Part shown: positions 38,063-47,581 of the stretch, in pieces
How the letters are laid out: each line of letters begins with the position of its first letter
How positions within the stretch are numbered: the stretch's first letter is position 1
Assembly (NCBI GenBank): GCA_902779315.1
Contig: CACZBC010000010.1
Coordinates: 1 to 48,769, forward strand
Direction of reading: 5' to 3'
Origin: an uncultured Bacteroidales bacterium
GTDB lineage: Bacteria > Bacteroidota > Bacteroidia > Bacteroidales > Bacteroidaceae
Length of the DNA: 48,769 nt
The notes under the pieces: model-generated
Told to the model about the DNA's origin: nothing
Databases searched by the model: none
The model's input: only the letters and a program-made list of their open reading frames with translations
Position numbers and translations under genes: made by a program

Positions 38063-39229
38063 ATGACTTACGCAATAAGAAAGAAACAACTGTTTGAGAG
38101 GCATGAGGCTTTGCTTGCTCTGAAGAATGAACCCGAGGAATGGGGAAACGGCATCTACGAGAAGTATCAGCGCCCCATTCTGACTGCCGAGCACACGCCC
38201 TTGCACTGGCGCTACGATTTCTCGGAAAAGGACAACCCATACCTGATGCAGCGTATCATGATGAATGCCGTGCTGAATGCCGGAGCCATCAAACTGGACG
38301 GCCGATACCTGTTGGTGTGTCGTGTGGAAGGTGCTGACCGCAAGTCGTTCTTCGCCGTGGCAGAGAGTCCAAATGGCATCGACGGCTTCCGCTTCTGGGA
38401 CGAGCCTATCACAATGCCTGAAGACGTCATTCCTGCCACCAACATCTACGATATGCGCGTCACGCAGCACGAAGACGGATGGATTTACGGCGTGTTCTGT
38501 GCCGAGCGTCACGACGACTCGCAACCCGGCAACCTCAGTGCCGCCACCGCCACTGCCGCCATTGCCCGCACAAAAGACCTCATAACTTGGGAACGTCTGC
38601 CAGACCTGAAAAGCCGTAGTCAGCAACGCAATGTCGTGCTTCATCCCGAATTCGTGGACGGCAAATGTGCTTTCTACACTCGTCCTCAAGACGGATTCAT
38701 AGATACAGGCAGCGGTGGAGGCATAGGTTGGGCGCTGGTGGACGACATCACTCATGCCGAGATTAAAAAGGAAATAATCATCAATCCGCGGCACTACCAC
38801 ACCATCCAAGAAGTGAAGAACGGCGAAGGACCGGCTCCGCTGAAAACTGCGAAAGGTTGGTTGCACTTGGCCCATGGCGTGCGAGGCACAGCCGATGGTC
38901 TGCGCTACGTACTGTATATGTATATGACAGCCCTCGACGACCCCACGCGTGTCATAGCCAAGCCTGGTGGCTGGTTCCTGGTGCCCGAAGGAAAGGAATA
39001 CGTGGGTGATGTGATGAATGTGGCTTTTTCCAATGGTTGGATTCTCGATGATGACGGGCGTGTCCTAATCTATTATGCTACAGCCGACACGCGTCTGCAC
39101 GTGGCAGTAAGTTCGCTTGACCGCCTTATTGACTATTGTATGAATACGCCCGAAGACGGACTGACAACAGGAGCAAGCGTGGAAACCATCAAACAACTTA
39201 TCCGAAAGAATAATGGCACACATAAGTGA
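38063..39229 (+). CDS. GH130 4-O-beta-mannosylglucose phosphorylase
   Basis: The cytoplasmic enzyme (388 residues, no signal peptide) uses phosphate to split mannosylglucose into mannose-1-phosphate and glucose, downstream of the 2-epimerase. The catalytic Asp is D130 in NIYDMRVTQ, matching D131 of the B. fragilis enzyme. [13 protein letters not shown] near residue 188 and the [12 protein letters not shown] loop are also of the GH130 mannosylglucose phosphorylase type. The start of the transporter gene lies 17 bp inside its 3' end, suggesting translational coupling. A mannan-oligosaccharide phosphorylase activity is the main alternative. Confidence 0.93.
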   Translation: MTYAIRKKQLFERHEALLALKNEPEEWGNGIYEKYQRPILTAEHTPLHWRYDFSEKDNPYLMQRIMMNAVLNAGAIKLDGRYLLVCRVEGADRKSFFAVAESPNGIDGFRFWDEPITMPEDVIPATNIYDMRVTQHEDGWIYGVFCAERHDDSQPGNLSAATATAAIARTKDLITWERLPDLKSRSQQRNVVLHPEFVDGKCAFYTRPQDGFIDTGSGGGIGWALVDDITHAEIKKEIIINPRHYHTIQEVKNGEGPAPLKTAKGWLHLAHGVRGTADGLRYVLYMYMTALDDPTRVIAKPGGWFLVPEGKEYVGDVMNVAFSNGWILDDDGRVLIYYATADTRLHVAVSSLDRLIDYCMNTPEDGLTTGASVETIKQLIRKNNGTHK

Positions 39230-40619
39230 AAAAGTAGGTTACGGCCTGGGCGACATGTCGTCGTCGATGTTCTGGAAGGTGTTCTCGTATTACCTGCCCT
39301 TCTTCTATTCCAATGTCTTTGGACTTAGCCTTGTAGATGCGGGCATATTGGTACTCGTTACTCGCATATGGGATGCCGTCAGCGACCCAATGATGGGCAT
39401 CATAGCCGACCGTACCCAAACGCGTTGGGGCAAATATCGGCCATACTTGTTGTTTGTGGCCTCACTGTTCAGCATTGCAGGCATATTGCTCTTCACCACA
39501 CCCGACTGGTCATATGGCGCCAAACTCATTTACGCCTACATTACCTACATATTGATGATGACAATCTATACGGCCATCAATGTGCCTTACGGGGCCATGT
39601 TGGGAGTGATGACTGACGATTCGCAAGAGAAGACCGTCTTTTCCTCTTTCCGCATGTTCTTTGCTTATGGCGGTTCGTTTATCGCCTTGGCCGCATGGGA
39701 GCCTTTGGTGAATTTCTTTAAGAGCGATTCTTCCATCACACAGGCTTGGCAACATGCCATGATGGTTATTGCCGCAGCTTGCTTCGTGCTCTTTCTGCTA
39801 ACATTTGCCTTGACGCGTGAACGCCTGAAGACCGTCTCCTCGGTAAGCATTGGGAAGGACTTCCGCTCGCTCCTCTCGAACCGCCCGTGGTGGCTGCTCA
39901 TTGGTGCTGCCCTTTGCTTCAACCTCTTTTGTACGGTTCGAGGGGCTACTGTCGCTTATTATTTTGCAGACATCATCGGCTTCAATGCCACAATCAACTT
40001 GTCGTTTTTCAGTTTAGATCTTTCGCTTCTCTTCTACGCTGGACTTTTCCTTAGCGTAGGCGAGGTGTCAAATATGATAGGTGTGGCTTGTACTGTTCCG
40101 CTTGCCAAACGTTTCGGAAAGAAGTCGCTGTTCATGGCTGTCAACGCCGCACTCCTGGTGTTGAGTATCGCCTTCTTCTTTATTCCCGTTTCGCCCGTCG
40201 GCTTCTGGATCATGCTCCTTTTCCAGGTTCTCATCAGTATACTCACAGGCGTGATGTCGCCTCTCGTATGGTCGATGTATGCCGATGTGAGCGATTATGC
40301 CGAATTGCGCTACAAGACGGCTTCCACGGGGCTTATCTTCTCCTCGAGTTCGATGGCACAGAAGTTTGGCGGAGCCATTGGTGGCGCTGCTGTCCTTTGG
40401 TTGCTTTCCGCTTGTGGATATACACCACGCAGCGAAGAGCAATTGGTGGGTCAAGCGGTCATTGCACAGCCCGAATCGGCACTCCTTTGCCTCCGAATGC
40501 TAATGTCGTTCATTCCCGCTGCCGTGGCACTTCTCGCCATGTTTGCCTGTCACTTCTACCCGCTGACAACGGAACGCGTGGCCGAAATCAATCGGCAACT
40601 GAAGGAAACACGACTTTAA
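39213..40619 (+). CDS. GPH-family cation/sugar symporter (probable mannobiose importer)
   Basis: The 468-residue inner-membrane protein of the glycoside-pentoside-hexuronide group has about 12 hydrophobic helices. The family motif [28 protein letters not shown] spans loop 2-3 (near residues 53-80). It overlaps the GH130 gene by 17 bp, as expected for coupled uptake and phosphorolysis. Manno-oligosaccharides are the likely cargo from context. The last gene of the locus, it ends in a TTAA shared with the stop codon of the opposing SPFH gene. Confidence 0.92.
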   Translation: MAHISEKVGYGLGDMSSSMFWKVFSYYLPFFYSNVFGLSLVDAGILVLVTRIWDAVSDPMMGIIADRTQTRWGKYRPYLLFVASLFSIAGILLFTTPDWSYGAKLIYAYITYILMMTIYTAINVPYGAMLGVMTDDSQEKTVFSSFRMFFAYGGSFIALAAWEPLVNFFKSDSSITQAWQHAMMVIAAACFVLFLLTFALTRERLKTVSSVSIGKDFRSLLSNRPWWLLIGAALCFNLFCTVRGATVAYYFADIIGFNATINLSFFSLDLSLLFYAGLFLSVGEVSNMIGVACTVPLAKRFGKKSLFMAVNAALLVLSIAFFFIPVSPVGFWIMLLFQVLISILTGVMSPLVWSMYADVSDYAELRYKTASTGLIFSSSSMAQKFGGAIGGAAVLWLLSACGYTPRSEEQLVGQAVIAQPESALLCLRMLMSFIPAAVALLAMFACHFYPLTTERVAEINRQLKETRL

Positions 40620-41581
40620 TTCATTGAGCCTGTGTTGACGACGGGCTGGGCGGAGTCATCACCACAAAGCACGACGAGGAGGTTGCTCACCATGGCAGCC
40701 TTCTTGTCGGCATCCAGTTCGACGACGCCTTCCTTCGAGAGCTTGTCAAGGGCCATCTTTACCATCGAGACGGCACCGTCCACAATCTTTTCGCGTGCCG
40801 TAATGATGGCCGAAGCCTGTTGGCGACGCAACATGACTGCCGCAATTTCTGGGGCATAAGCTAAGTAGTTGATGCGAGCCTCTACCACCTCAATGCCTGC
40901 CAATGCCAAGCGGTCATCGAGTTTCTGCTCGAGCAATTGGTTGATGTCTTCCGAACCGGAGCGAAGGGTAAGTTCGCCTGCACCGCCGTCCTCGTCGTCG
41001 TAGGCATATTGTCCGGCCACTTGGCGGAGTGCCGCGTCGCTTTGTACACGTACAAACTTTTCCAGTGCATTCATGATGCTCTTCACGTCCGCACCCGTCG
41101 TGCCTTGAGCCGTAGTTGCCATTGTCTGCGTATCGACCTCGAAGAGCGCCTTGTACGTGTCCTTCAACTTCCAAACGAGCACCAGACCGATCATGACGGG
41201 ATTGCCCACTTTATCATTCACCTTGATGGGTTCGGCATCCAGGTTGCGGGCGCGAAGGGACAGCCGCTTCGTTCCGTAGAAAGGATTAATCCAATAGAAG
41301 CCCGCCTTTGCAAACGTGCCGGCATACTTGCCGAACCAAGTTATCACGCGCGCCTCGTTGGGTTCGAGTTGCATCAGTCCGCACCACATAATGATGTTCA
41401 CGACAATCATCAATGCGCTGCCACCTAGCAGCCATCCACCTTGAGCGCCGCCAGTAGCGTCGAGCTGGATGATGCCCTTCACGACACCCACAATCGACAG
41501 AACCAGGACTGCCAGGTTCACAAACAACATCAGGAAGCCGTTCACAACAGCTCCCTTGAACGCAAATTCTTTTGTTTCCAT
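40616..41581 (-). CDS. SPFH/Band 7 domain membrane protein
   Basis: The 321-residue protein has two N-terminal membrane helices (~12-38 and ~48-68) followed by an SPFH domain (NEARVITWFGKYAGTFAKAGFYWINP). A helical coiled segment follows (RRQQASAIITAREKIVDGA). Proteins of this type scaffold membrane complexes, often with proteases; the partner is unknown. It ends a three-gene minus operon (GH78-like, M28 peptidase, SPFH) with gaps of 26 and 12 bp. Its stop codon overlaps that of the opposing transporter gene. Confidence 0.88.
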   Translation of the reverse strand: METKEFAFKGAVVNGFLMLFVNLAVLVLSIVGVVKGIIQLDATGGAQGGWLLGGSALMIVVNIIMWCGLMQLEPNEARVITWFGKYAGTFAKAGFYWINPFYGTKRLSLRARNLDAEPIKVNDKVGNPVMIGLVLVWKLKDTYKALFEVDTQTMATTAQGTTGADVKSIMNALEKFVRVQSDAALRQVAGQYAYDDEDGGAGELTLRSGSEDINQLLEQKLDDRLALAGIEVVEARINYLAYAPEIAAVMLRRQQASAIITAREKIVDGAVSMVKMALDKLSKEGVVELDADKKAAMVSNLLVVLCGDDSAQPVVNTGSMN

Positions 41582-41593
41582 ATCTTTTATTAT

Positions 41594-42859
41594 TTAGTAT
41601 TTTTCAATGAAATCGCGGACGAGACGGAAGGTTGGTTCGTAGCTGTCGGTCACGGCGTGCTCCCAGTTGTCGTAGATGGTGTGGTAGTACTGGAAGGCGT
41701 CGCCCTTCTCGTTCTCGAAGAAGATGCAGGGCACATGACGGACTGCAAAGACATAGTGGTCGCTGTTTGCTGCAAGGTCGCCACGATGCAGTTCCTTGAA
41801 ATGACGCCTCTCGGCATTAATCTTCTCGAAGAGAGGGAAGGCCTTCATGCCCTCGTCGCTCACCTCGCAGTATTCCACGGGGTTGTTGTCGCCTATCATG
41901 TCGATATTGAAGAGGTACTTGATTTTCTCGAGAGGGAAGGTGGGATGCTCCACGAAATAGGTCGAGCCACGCAGGTTGGCGTCCTCGCCCGAGAAAGCCA
42001 GGAAGTACATGTCGAACTTTGGTTTGTGCTTGGCATAATATGCGGCAAGCGTGACGATGGTAGCCGAGCCACTTGCATTGTCGTTGGCTCCCGCATAGAA
42101 TATCTTTTTGCCGAGGTTGCCGATGTGGTCGTAATGAGCGGTAAAGACATAGCAGCTGTCGTGCCGCTCTCCCTCGATTTTTGAAATGACGTTGAAGCAC
42201 TCGTAATCCTTCAGGAACTTGGCATCCACATTAAACTGGACGCGCTTCACACCCTCGATGGCTTCCGGAGTCACCCAGATGATGGGCTTGTCCACAACAC
42301 GACTCGCATAGGCCTTGAAGAACTTGATGGGCGAGGGCCAAGTGTAGATGAGTCCGGCATTCGGAGCCTCACCATTCTTTTGCAAGCGCGAGAAGACCTG
42401 ACTGTGCTTGTAGGTGAACCAGAACTCGCAAGCCACCAAACAATTCTGATACTCGGGTTTCGCAAGGTCGGCAAAGAGCTTGTCGGCATCGAAGTTGAGT
42501 GTATCTACGTGATAGACAGGAAATTCGCCCTTCACGCCTGGCGAGTATTCCCTCATCGAGAAGTCCACTCCCGGCACTAATTTCTTCCATCTTCCGTCTG
42601 CCATCATACCTCTTGCTTCCATCTTGCCGGCAAAGGTCTGGACATCGAGCGTGAAAGGCTGCGTCGTTATCTCGTCCACGCCAGCTTTCCTGTATTCCTT
42701 TTCCAGGAACTTGCCCGCCTTGTTGGCTCCGCCTTTCGCATAACCGCGGCCCTGATACTTCGCGGAACTCAGTTCCTTCACTACCTTCTTGTAGAGCGCC
42801 ATATCCTGCGCATTTGCCTGCAAACCGAAAGCAAGCAGGACAATCAAAAATTTCTTCAT
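41594..42859 (-). CDS. Exported M28-family metallopeptidase
   Basis: The 421-residue protein with signal peptide (1-17, ending ANA) carries the di-zinc aminopeptidase pattern: H242 (AHYDHIG), D260 (GANDNASG), E292 with its neighbour (SGEDANLRG), D320 (NIDMIGD) and a late His in the SDHYVF region. A PA-like insert likely spans ~110-205. It should trim peptides in the periplasm or outside. The start codon ATG is the end of an octamer repeat that begins in the stop codon of the upstream gene. Confidence 0.88.
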   Translation of the reverse strand: MKKFLIVLLAFGLQANAQDMALYKKVVKELSSAKYQGRGYAKGGANKAGKFLEKEYRKAGVDEITTQPFTLDVQTFAGKMEARGMMADGRWKKLVPGVDFSMREYSPGVKGEFPVYHVDTLNFDADKLFADLAKPEYQNCLVACEFWFTYKHSQVFSRLQKNGEAPNAGLIYTWPSPIKFFKAYASRVVDKPIIWVTPEAIEGVKRVQFNVDAKFLKDYECFNVISKIEGERHDSCYVFTAHYDHIGNLGKKIFYAGANDNASGSATIVTLAAYYAKHKPKFDMYFLAFSGEDANLRGSTYFVEHPTFPLEKIKYLFNIDMIGDNNPVEYCEVSDEGMKAFPLFEKINAERRHFKELHRGDLAANSDHYVFAVRHVPCIFFENEKGDAFQYYHTIYDNWEHAVTDSYEPTFRLVRDFIEKY

Positions 42860-42888
42860 AATTATTATCTTAATTTCTTATTCTCTTA
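42857..42888 (-). repeat. Tandem octamers joining stop and start codons
   Basis: On the minus strand TAAGAGAA, TAAGAAAT, TAAGATAA and TAATTATG follow in tandem. The first TAA is the stop codon of the GH78-like gene and the last unit ends with the ATG of the M28 gene. The pattern matches the octamers at 856-895. Confidence 0.75.
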
Positions 42889-45117
42889 TTTTGCCAATTT
42901 CCCCTTCACATGATGCAAACCCTGCTCCAATGTCTTCGTTTCTCCATTAGGGAAAACAACCTCTGCCACACAGCCTTCAGGTATGAGGGTCGAGATTTCC
43001 ATCTGCTTCCCTTTTTTATGGATGCTTATGGTAATTTTGCCGCTGACGCTCTCGATGGTGCATGAAGCCTCTTTCAGATATCCCAGTTGGGGACGGATGC
43101 GGAAGGTCTTGAACCCGGGCGAAGTCGGCTCAATGCCACAAACCTTCTGGCTCAAGATTGTCAAGGGGCCGCCACTCCACCCGTGATTGTACGTTCCCCA
43201 GCAAGAGTTGACCATCGGTTCACCCGGCTTGGGCTTTGTTCCTTCGGGCATCCAGTTTTCTGGTAATGTAGTCAGTCCGGGGAAATCCAGCATGGGCTTG
43301 TAGCGCTTGCGAATGCGGTCCAATCCCTGGTTGGCGGCATTCATCTGGAACAAGGCTTCCAGCACATATTTCTCCATATAGGGACTGGCGTGGTATTCCT
43401 TTGTCAAGCATTCGGTCAGAGCTTTGTATTTGTCTTCCGATGCCAATCCCGACACGACAGCAAGGGCATTTCCACGGTCATCGGTCTCGCCAGTATAGTC
43501 GGGCGAACGGTACGCGCCATCCTTCCAAAACCGCTTGTCGAAGTTGTCTGCCATCCTTTTCAACATGCCGCTTATCTGAGCTACATCACTCGCTTTTTCA
43601 AGGATTTTGGCGAGTTCAAGTTCACCCTTCAGAGCCAGATAATACCAGCAGTTCTGCAGTAGGAGTTGGTCGATGTTCTCGCCCCAATCGCCCCAGAACC
43701 AGTCGCCATGGCGCAGGATGGCAAGTCCGTCGGCATCTGTCTGCCAGACATCATGCAGATAACGATGCAGACGAGCATAATGTGTCCTGGCAAGCGAGAA
43801 GTCGCCTGCATAGAAGCATTGGGTATAGATGCCGTACCAGCCGCAAGTGGCCAGAATCTGCGAGGGCAGTTCCTTGTTCCAGTTTCCAGCCGGAACGGGC
43901 GAGTACATGACACCATCTGCCCGCTGCCAGTTGAACAGTTCGTTCAGTCCCTTGAAGCCCATCTGTGCGCCCTCGGGACTGAGCGCGTAATAAGCCTCGC
44001 CCAACTCGTTCACAGCATCGCCCCACCATTGTCCTCGCTCGCGGTCGGGACAGTCCATGAAGTTGTCCCTCATCGTGATGTAGAGGGTGCGTTGGGCACG
44101 AAGCCACAATTCGTTGAAGAACGGGTCGTCGCAACGGAAGGGTTCCACAAAGTCGCATCCATAACCCGTCTCGCGGAATTTCACCTCTTCCATCTCCACG
44201 CCCTTGGGCAGGATGTACCAAACCTCGTGCCCGTTGAACCATCCGAAATTCTCGTACTCCTGCTCGCCTTTGCGGGTAATGTACTCGCATCGGGGAGTGG
44301 CCGAGCCGCCTATCATGTGGACGTCTGTCTGGATCTTGACGAGCAGGCCATCGTCGGACGATTTCAGCCGCATATAAGGGGTGCATTGGCAGTTGTAGGG
44401 CAGACGGCAAACCAGGGTGTCGCCCCGTTGCTCCTTGCTTGCGTATTCCCGTAGCCCATGGTCTTTCCATTGTGGAATAGGTCTCTTCACCAGTTTTCCC
44501 AACGCGCAATTCTCCACATCGACGGGCAGCACTTCCTCCAGACCGTATGTGTAGCTGTTTTTGTACCACCCCTGTTCCTCCCTCCGGGCATCGAACCGGA
44601 TATTGCTCTCGGAGATGCGGTAGTTGGGTTTGGGCTCGCCGGTCTCGCCATAGGCACCATAAACGGCCCCGCGCCACGATTTGTCGGAACAAATGTCCAC
44701 GCCCTCTGCCCGGGCATCGAACAGCAAGCCAGCCGTTCCGCTGTTGACATGACTGAAACCATTCAGCCCGAAGTACCAGGTCTGCACGGCTATCAGGTTC
44801 TCGCCGGGCTTCAAGTAGGGAGCTATCTCCACCTCGTCGTAATAGCTGCTGTTGGGAGCCGGACCGCGTTTCAGTCCGCCCTCGAAGACTACCAGCCGCT
44901 CGTTGATGTAGAGCCAGTATTTCGAGTCCGTGGCTATTTTTGCCTTTACCGATGCCGGCACTTTCTCGACGTTTGCTTTCTTGCGCCAAAGCATCCACGT
45001 GTTGGGGCGGCTCTGGTGATGCTCCAAGGTCAGGTACTGCCCTTTCCATTCCTCGGTTTGTCCCAGAAATGGAATCAAAAAGACGCTGACCAGAAACAAA
45101 TGTCGCAAATGGCTCAT
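42886..45117 (-). CDS. GH78-like six-hairpin glycosidase, exported
   Basis: The 743-residue protein has a short signal peptide (1-20), beta-sandwich domains (~25-330) and an (alpha/alpha)6-barrel (~340-660) closed by a C-terminal beta-domain. The segment DNFMDCPDRERGQWWGDAVNE (~372-392) corresponds to the catalytic DCPxR region of GH78 alpha-L-rhamnosidases, and HGWSGGPLTILSQKVCG near 650 is also typical. The acid motif differs from standard rhamnosidases (RERGQWWGD instead of RDERLGWTGD), so the true substrate may differ. First gene of the minus operon. A divergent sugar-dehydrogenase pair lies 188 bp away. Confidence 0.75.
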   Translation of the reverse strand: MSHLRHLFLVSVFLIPFLGQTEEWKGQYLTLEHHQSRPNTWMLWRKKANVEKVPASVKAKIATDSKYWLYINERLVVFEGGLKRGPAPNSSYYDEVEIAPYLKPGENLIAVQTWYFGLNGFSHVNSGTAGLLFDARAEGVDICSDKSWRGAVYGAYGETGEPKPNYRISESNIRFDARREEQGWYKNSYTYGLEEVLPVDVENCALGKLVKRPIPQWKDHGLREYASKEQRGDTLVCRLPYNCQCTPYMRLKSSDDGLLVKIQTDVHMIGGSATPRCEYITRKGEQEYENFGWFNGHEVWYILPKGVEMEEVKFRETGYGCDFVEPFRCDDPFFNELWLRAQRTLYITMRDNFMDCPDRERGQWWGDAVNELGEAYYALSPEGAQMGFKGLNELFNWQRADGVMYSPVPAGNWNKELPSQILATCGWYGIYTQCFYAGDFSLARTHYARLHRYLHDVWQTDADGLAILRHGDWFWGDWGENIDQLLLQNCWYYLALKGELELAKILEKASDVAQISGMLKRMADNFDKRFWKDGAYRSPDYTGETDDRGNALAVVSGLASEDKYKALTECLTKEYHASPYMEKYVLEALFQMNAANQGLDRIRKRYKPMLDFPGLTTLPENWMPEGTKPKPGEPMVNSCWGTYNHGWSGGPLTILSQKVCGIEPTSPGFKTFRIRPQLGYLKEASCTIESVSGKITISIHKKGKQMEISTLIPEGCVAEVVFPNGETKTLEQGLHHVKGKLAK

Positions 45118-45169
45118 GTTTTATTATAGTTTTTGACGGACTATGCGCGTTTCGTGCGTTTTCTGCATG

Positions 45170-45177
45170 CAAAGATA
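45170..45177 (-). promoter_or_regulatory. Probable -7 promoter box for the GH78-like operon
   Basis: The minus strand reads TATCTTTG, 52 bp before the start codon. No clear -33 TTTG is seen. Confidence 0.5.
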
Positions 45178-45218
45178 CTAATAATTCTGTTAAGTATGAG
45201 GGAAAAAACGGGCTCTTC

Positions 45219-45249
45219 TTTGAATATCGCTCACATAATCGTATATTTG
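45219..45249 (+). promoter_or_regulatory. Promoter of the isomerase/oxidoreductase operon (TTTG-N19-TATATTTG)
   Basis: TTTG at 45219-45222 and TATATTTG at 45242-45249 are 19 bp apart, with an expected leader of ~50 bases before ATG 45305. Confidence 0.75.
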
Positions 45250-45304
45250 CACCAGGAATGACAACAAAAGAACTATTATCAACCCTATTATACATCTATA
45301 AATC

Positions 45305-46300
45305 ATGAGAAAACCCAGATTAGTCACACTCATGAGCTGTCAATGGGCAGACATGGACCTGGACACTTTGTGCAGTAAGGCCGCCCAGATGGGCTACGAC
45401 GGCATCGAACTCGCCACTTGGGGCAACCATCTGGACCCCATTCGGGCAGCCCAGGACGATGCCTATGTGGAGGAGATAAAGGCCATTTTCCAGCGACACG
45501 GCCTTGTGGTGAAAGCGCTTTGCTCGCATGTCCCCAGCCAATGCGTAGGCGACTACAACGACCCGCGCCTGAACAACTTCGCCCCTGCCGAACTAGCTGA
45601 CAACCCTGATGGCATAAGGGCTTGGGCCATCCGAACGATGAAAGCGACAGCCATTGCTGCCGCCAAGCTGGGCGCCTATTGCGTGACGGGCTTCGTGGGT
45701 TCGCCCATCTGGAAGTACATGTACTCGTTCCCTCAGACCACAGAAGAGATGATAGAGCGTGGATTCCAGGAGATATACGACCTGTGGTGCCCCATCCTGG
45801 AGGTCTTCCGCCAGTATGGCATCAAGTACTGCCTCGAGGTGCATCCCGCCGAGATTGCCTTCGACTACTACACCACAAAGCGCTTGCTCCAGAAGTTCCA
45901 GGACTGGCCCGAGTTCGGGCTGAACTTCGACCCGAGCCACCTTCAATGGCAGGGCATCTCGCCTCACCTCTTCCTGGAGGACTTCATCCACCGCGTCTAT
46001 CATGTTCACATGAAAGACTGTGCCGTGACGCTGAACGGGCGCAACGGCCTTCTCTGCTCGCATATCGACTTTGGTGACATGCGTCGGGGCTGGAACTTCC
46101 GTTCCCTGGGTCATGGCGATGTCAATTTCGAAGAAATCATCCGCGTGCTGAATGCCTACAACTACGAGGGCCCGCTCTCCGTGGAATGGGAAGATTCGGG
46201 AATGGACAGAGAATATGGTGCGCGCGAGGCCCTGGAGTTTGTCCGCAAGATAGACTTCAAACCCTCCGACATCAAGTTCGACTCAGCAATCAAATCATAG
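45305..46300 (+). CDS. Sugar phosphate isomerase/epimerase-like TIM-barrel protein
   Basis: The 331-residue cytoplasmic protein of the AP-endonuclease-2/xylose-isomerase-like fold shows MGYDGIELATWG near residue 29, EVHPAEIAF near 180 (metal-binding Glu), NFDPSHLQWQG near 205-215, HVHMKDC near 235 and a late SVEWEDSG. These supply a Glu/Asp/His/Glu metal site. Substrates in this family range from sugars to keto-glycosides. Its partner, a Gfo/Idh/MocA oxidoreductase 47 bp downstream, suggests oxidation of a sugar or glycoside followed by isomerisation or elimination. The promoter at 45219-45249 supports this start. Confidence 0.85.
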   Translation: MRKPRLVTLMSCQWADMDLDTLCSKAAQMGYDGIELATWGNHLDPIRAAQDDAYVEEIKAIFQRHGLVVKALCSHVPSQCVGDYNDPRLNNFAPAELADNPDGIRAWAIRTMKATAIAAAKLGAYCVTGFVGSPIWKYMYSFPQTTEEMIERGFQEIYDLWCPILEVFRQYGIKYCLEVHPAEIAFDYYTTKRLLQKFQDWPEFGLNFDPSHLQWQGISPHLFLEDFIHRVYHVHMKDCAVTLNGRNGLLCSHIDFGDMRRGWNFRSLGHGDVNFEEIIRVLNAYNYEGPLSVEWEDSGMDREYGAREALEFVRKIDFKPSDIKFDSAIKS

Positions 46301-46304
46301 AGGA

Positions 46305-46325
46305 GACAACGGACAACGGACAAAA
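46305..46325 (+). repeat. Three tandem GACAACG heptamers
   Basis: GACAACG, GACAACG and GACAAAA lie four bases after the isomerase stop codon and 23 bp before the oxidoreductase ATG. Confidence 0.6.
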
Positions 46326-46347
46326 TTTTATAAATTTTCATATCATC

Positions 46348-47508
46348 ATGACAGAAAGAAAACTCAGAATGGGCATGATCGGTGGCGGAGGAAACGCCAT
46401 GATAGGCCCCATCCATCTGCGCGCAGCATTGATGGAGAACGATATCGAACTGGTTTGCGGTTGCTTCAGCCGCAACTACCAGACCTCGCTCTCTACGGGA
46501 CTGGCTTGGCATGTTCCCGAGGAGCGCATCTACCACGACTACAAGGAGATGATGGAGAAAGAGGCCGCCCTTCCCCGCGGGGAGCGCATGGACTTCGTGG
46601 CCATCGTCACGCCCAACAAGGTGCACTACGAGCAAGCCGCTCTGGCGCTCGACATGGGCTTCGATGTCGTGCTGGACAAACCGATGACCTTCTCGCTGGA
46701 AGAGGCCTTGAAACTCCAAGAGAAAGTGGAGCGGACAGGCCTGACGCTTGCCCTCACCCACACCTATTCGGGCTATCCCGCCGTCAAGGAGATGAAGACG
46801 CGCATAGCCCAAGGTCAGCTGGGCAAGTTGCGCCGTGTCTATGTCGAGTACACGCAGGGCTGGCTCTCACAGCGCATCGAGCTGGAAGGCGGCAACAATG
46901 CGGGTTGGCGGACCGACCCCAGCCAGTCGGGCAAGGGAGGCTGCATCGGTGACATCGGAACCCATGCATGGCACCTCTCGGAATACGTCACGGGCGAGAG
47001 GGTGACAGAGCTTTGTGCCGAACTCAACACGTTTGTCCAGGGACGCCCCATCGATGACGACGCAGCGGCTTTCCTGCACTACACGAACGGCGTCAAAGGC
47101 GTGCTTCATGCCACACAGATTGCAGCCGGCGAGGAGAACCGGATAGTCATTCGCGTCTATGGCGAGCGGGGCGGCCTGGAGTGGCACCAGATGGAACCCA
47201 ACACGCTGATAGCGCGCTGGGCCGACCGTCCCACGGAACTGATTCGAACGGGCAACGGGTATATGGGCGACCTGGCAAAGTGGAACACACGAACTCCTGG
47301 CGGGCATCCCGAGGGCTACATCGAGGCCTTCGCGAACATCTACCGCAACTTCGCCAAGACCGTTCGCGCCAAAGCGAAGGGGGAGACGCCTTCGCCCGAG
47401 AGTCTGGACTTCCCGAACGTCTACGACGGCGTCCGCGGCCTGCAGTTCATCGAGACGATGGTAGCTTCCAACCAAAGCAAAGAGTGGGTTAATTGGATGG
47501 AAGTTTAG
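46348..47508 (+). CDS. Gfo/Idh/MocA family NAD(P)-dependent oxidoreductase
   Basis: The 386-residue protein opens with the Rossmann motif MGMIGGGGNAMIG. It has VTPNKVHYEQAALALDMGFDVVLDKPMTFSLEEAL (EKP-type motif, with DKP here), then the C-terminal substrate domain with GGCIGDIGTHAWHL, whose Asp and His match the usual catalytic pair. It oxidises or reduces a sugar, inositol or glycoside; the substrate is unknown. ATG 46348 is used because a longer frame starting at 46186 lies within the upstream gene. Second gene of a two-gene operon. Confidence 0.9.
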   Translation: MTERKLRMGMIGGGGNAMIGPIHLRAALMENDIELVCGCFSRNYQTSLSTGLAWHVPEERIYHDYKEMMEKEAALPRGERMDFVAIVTPNKVHYEQAALALDMGFDVVLDKPMTFSLEEALKLQEKVERTGLTLALTHTYSGYPAVKEMKTRIAQGQLGKLRRVYVEYTQGWLSQRIELEGGNNAGWRTDPSQSGKGGCIGDIGTHAWHLSEYVTGERVTELCAELNTFVQGRPIDDDAAAFLHYTNGVKGVLHATQIAAGEENRIVIRVYGERGGLEWHQMEPNTLIARWADRPTELIRTGNGYMGDLAKWNTRTPGGHPEGYIEAFANIYRNFAKTVRAKAKGETPSPESLDFPNVYDGVRGLQFIETMVASNQSKEWVNWMEV

Positions 47509-47535
47509 CTTACTGCTTACTGCTTACCGCTTACT
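47508..47535 (+). repeat. Four tandem GCTTACT heptamers from the stop codon
   Basis: GCTTACT, GCTTACT, GCTTACC and GCTTACT begin at the last base of the oxidoreductase stop codon. Unlike the others, this array follows the last gene before a convergent neighbour. Confidence 0.85.
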
Positions 47536-47563
47536 AGGTTTTCGAGCCCACTTTTAAGCCGTA

Positions 47564-47575
47564 AGCTTATAAGCT
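47564..47575. other. 12-bp perfect palindrome in a convergent gap
   Basis: AGCTTATAAGCT reads the same on both strands, between the oxidoreductase and the cation transporter genes. There is no T-run, so it is a weak terminator candidate at best. Confidence 0.4.
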
Positions 47576-47581
47576 CATAAG

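Noticed and set aside
43751-45295. Minus-strand 514-codon open frame overlapping the GH78-like gene in another frame
   Set aside because: Arg-rich, low-complexity shifted-frame translation, while the other frame gives a signal peptide and six-hairpin motifs.
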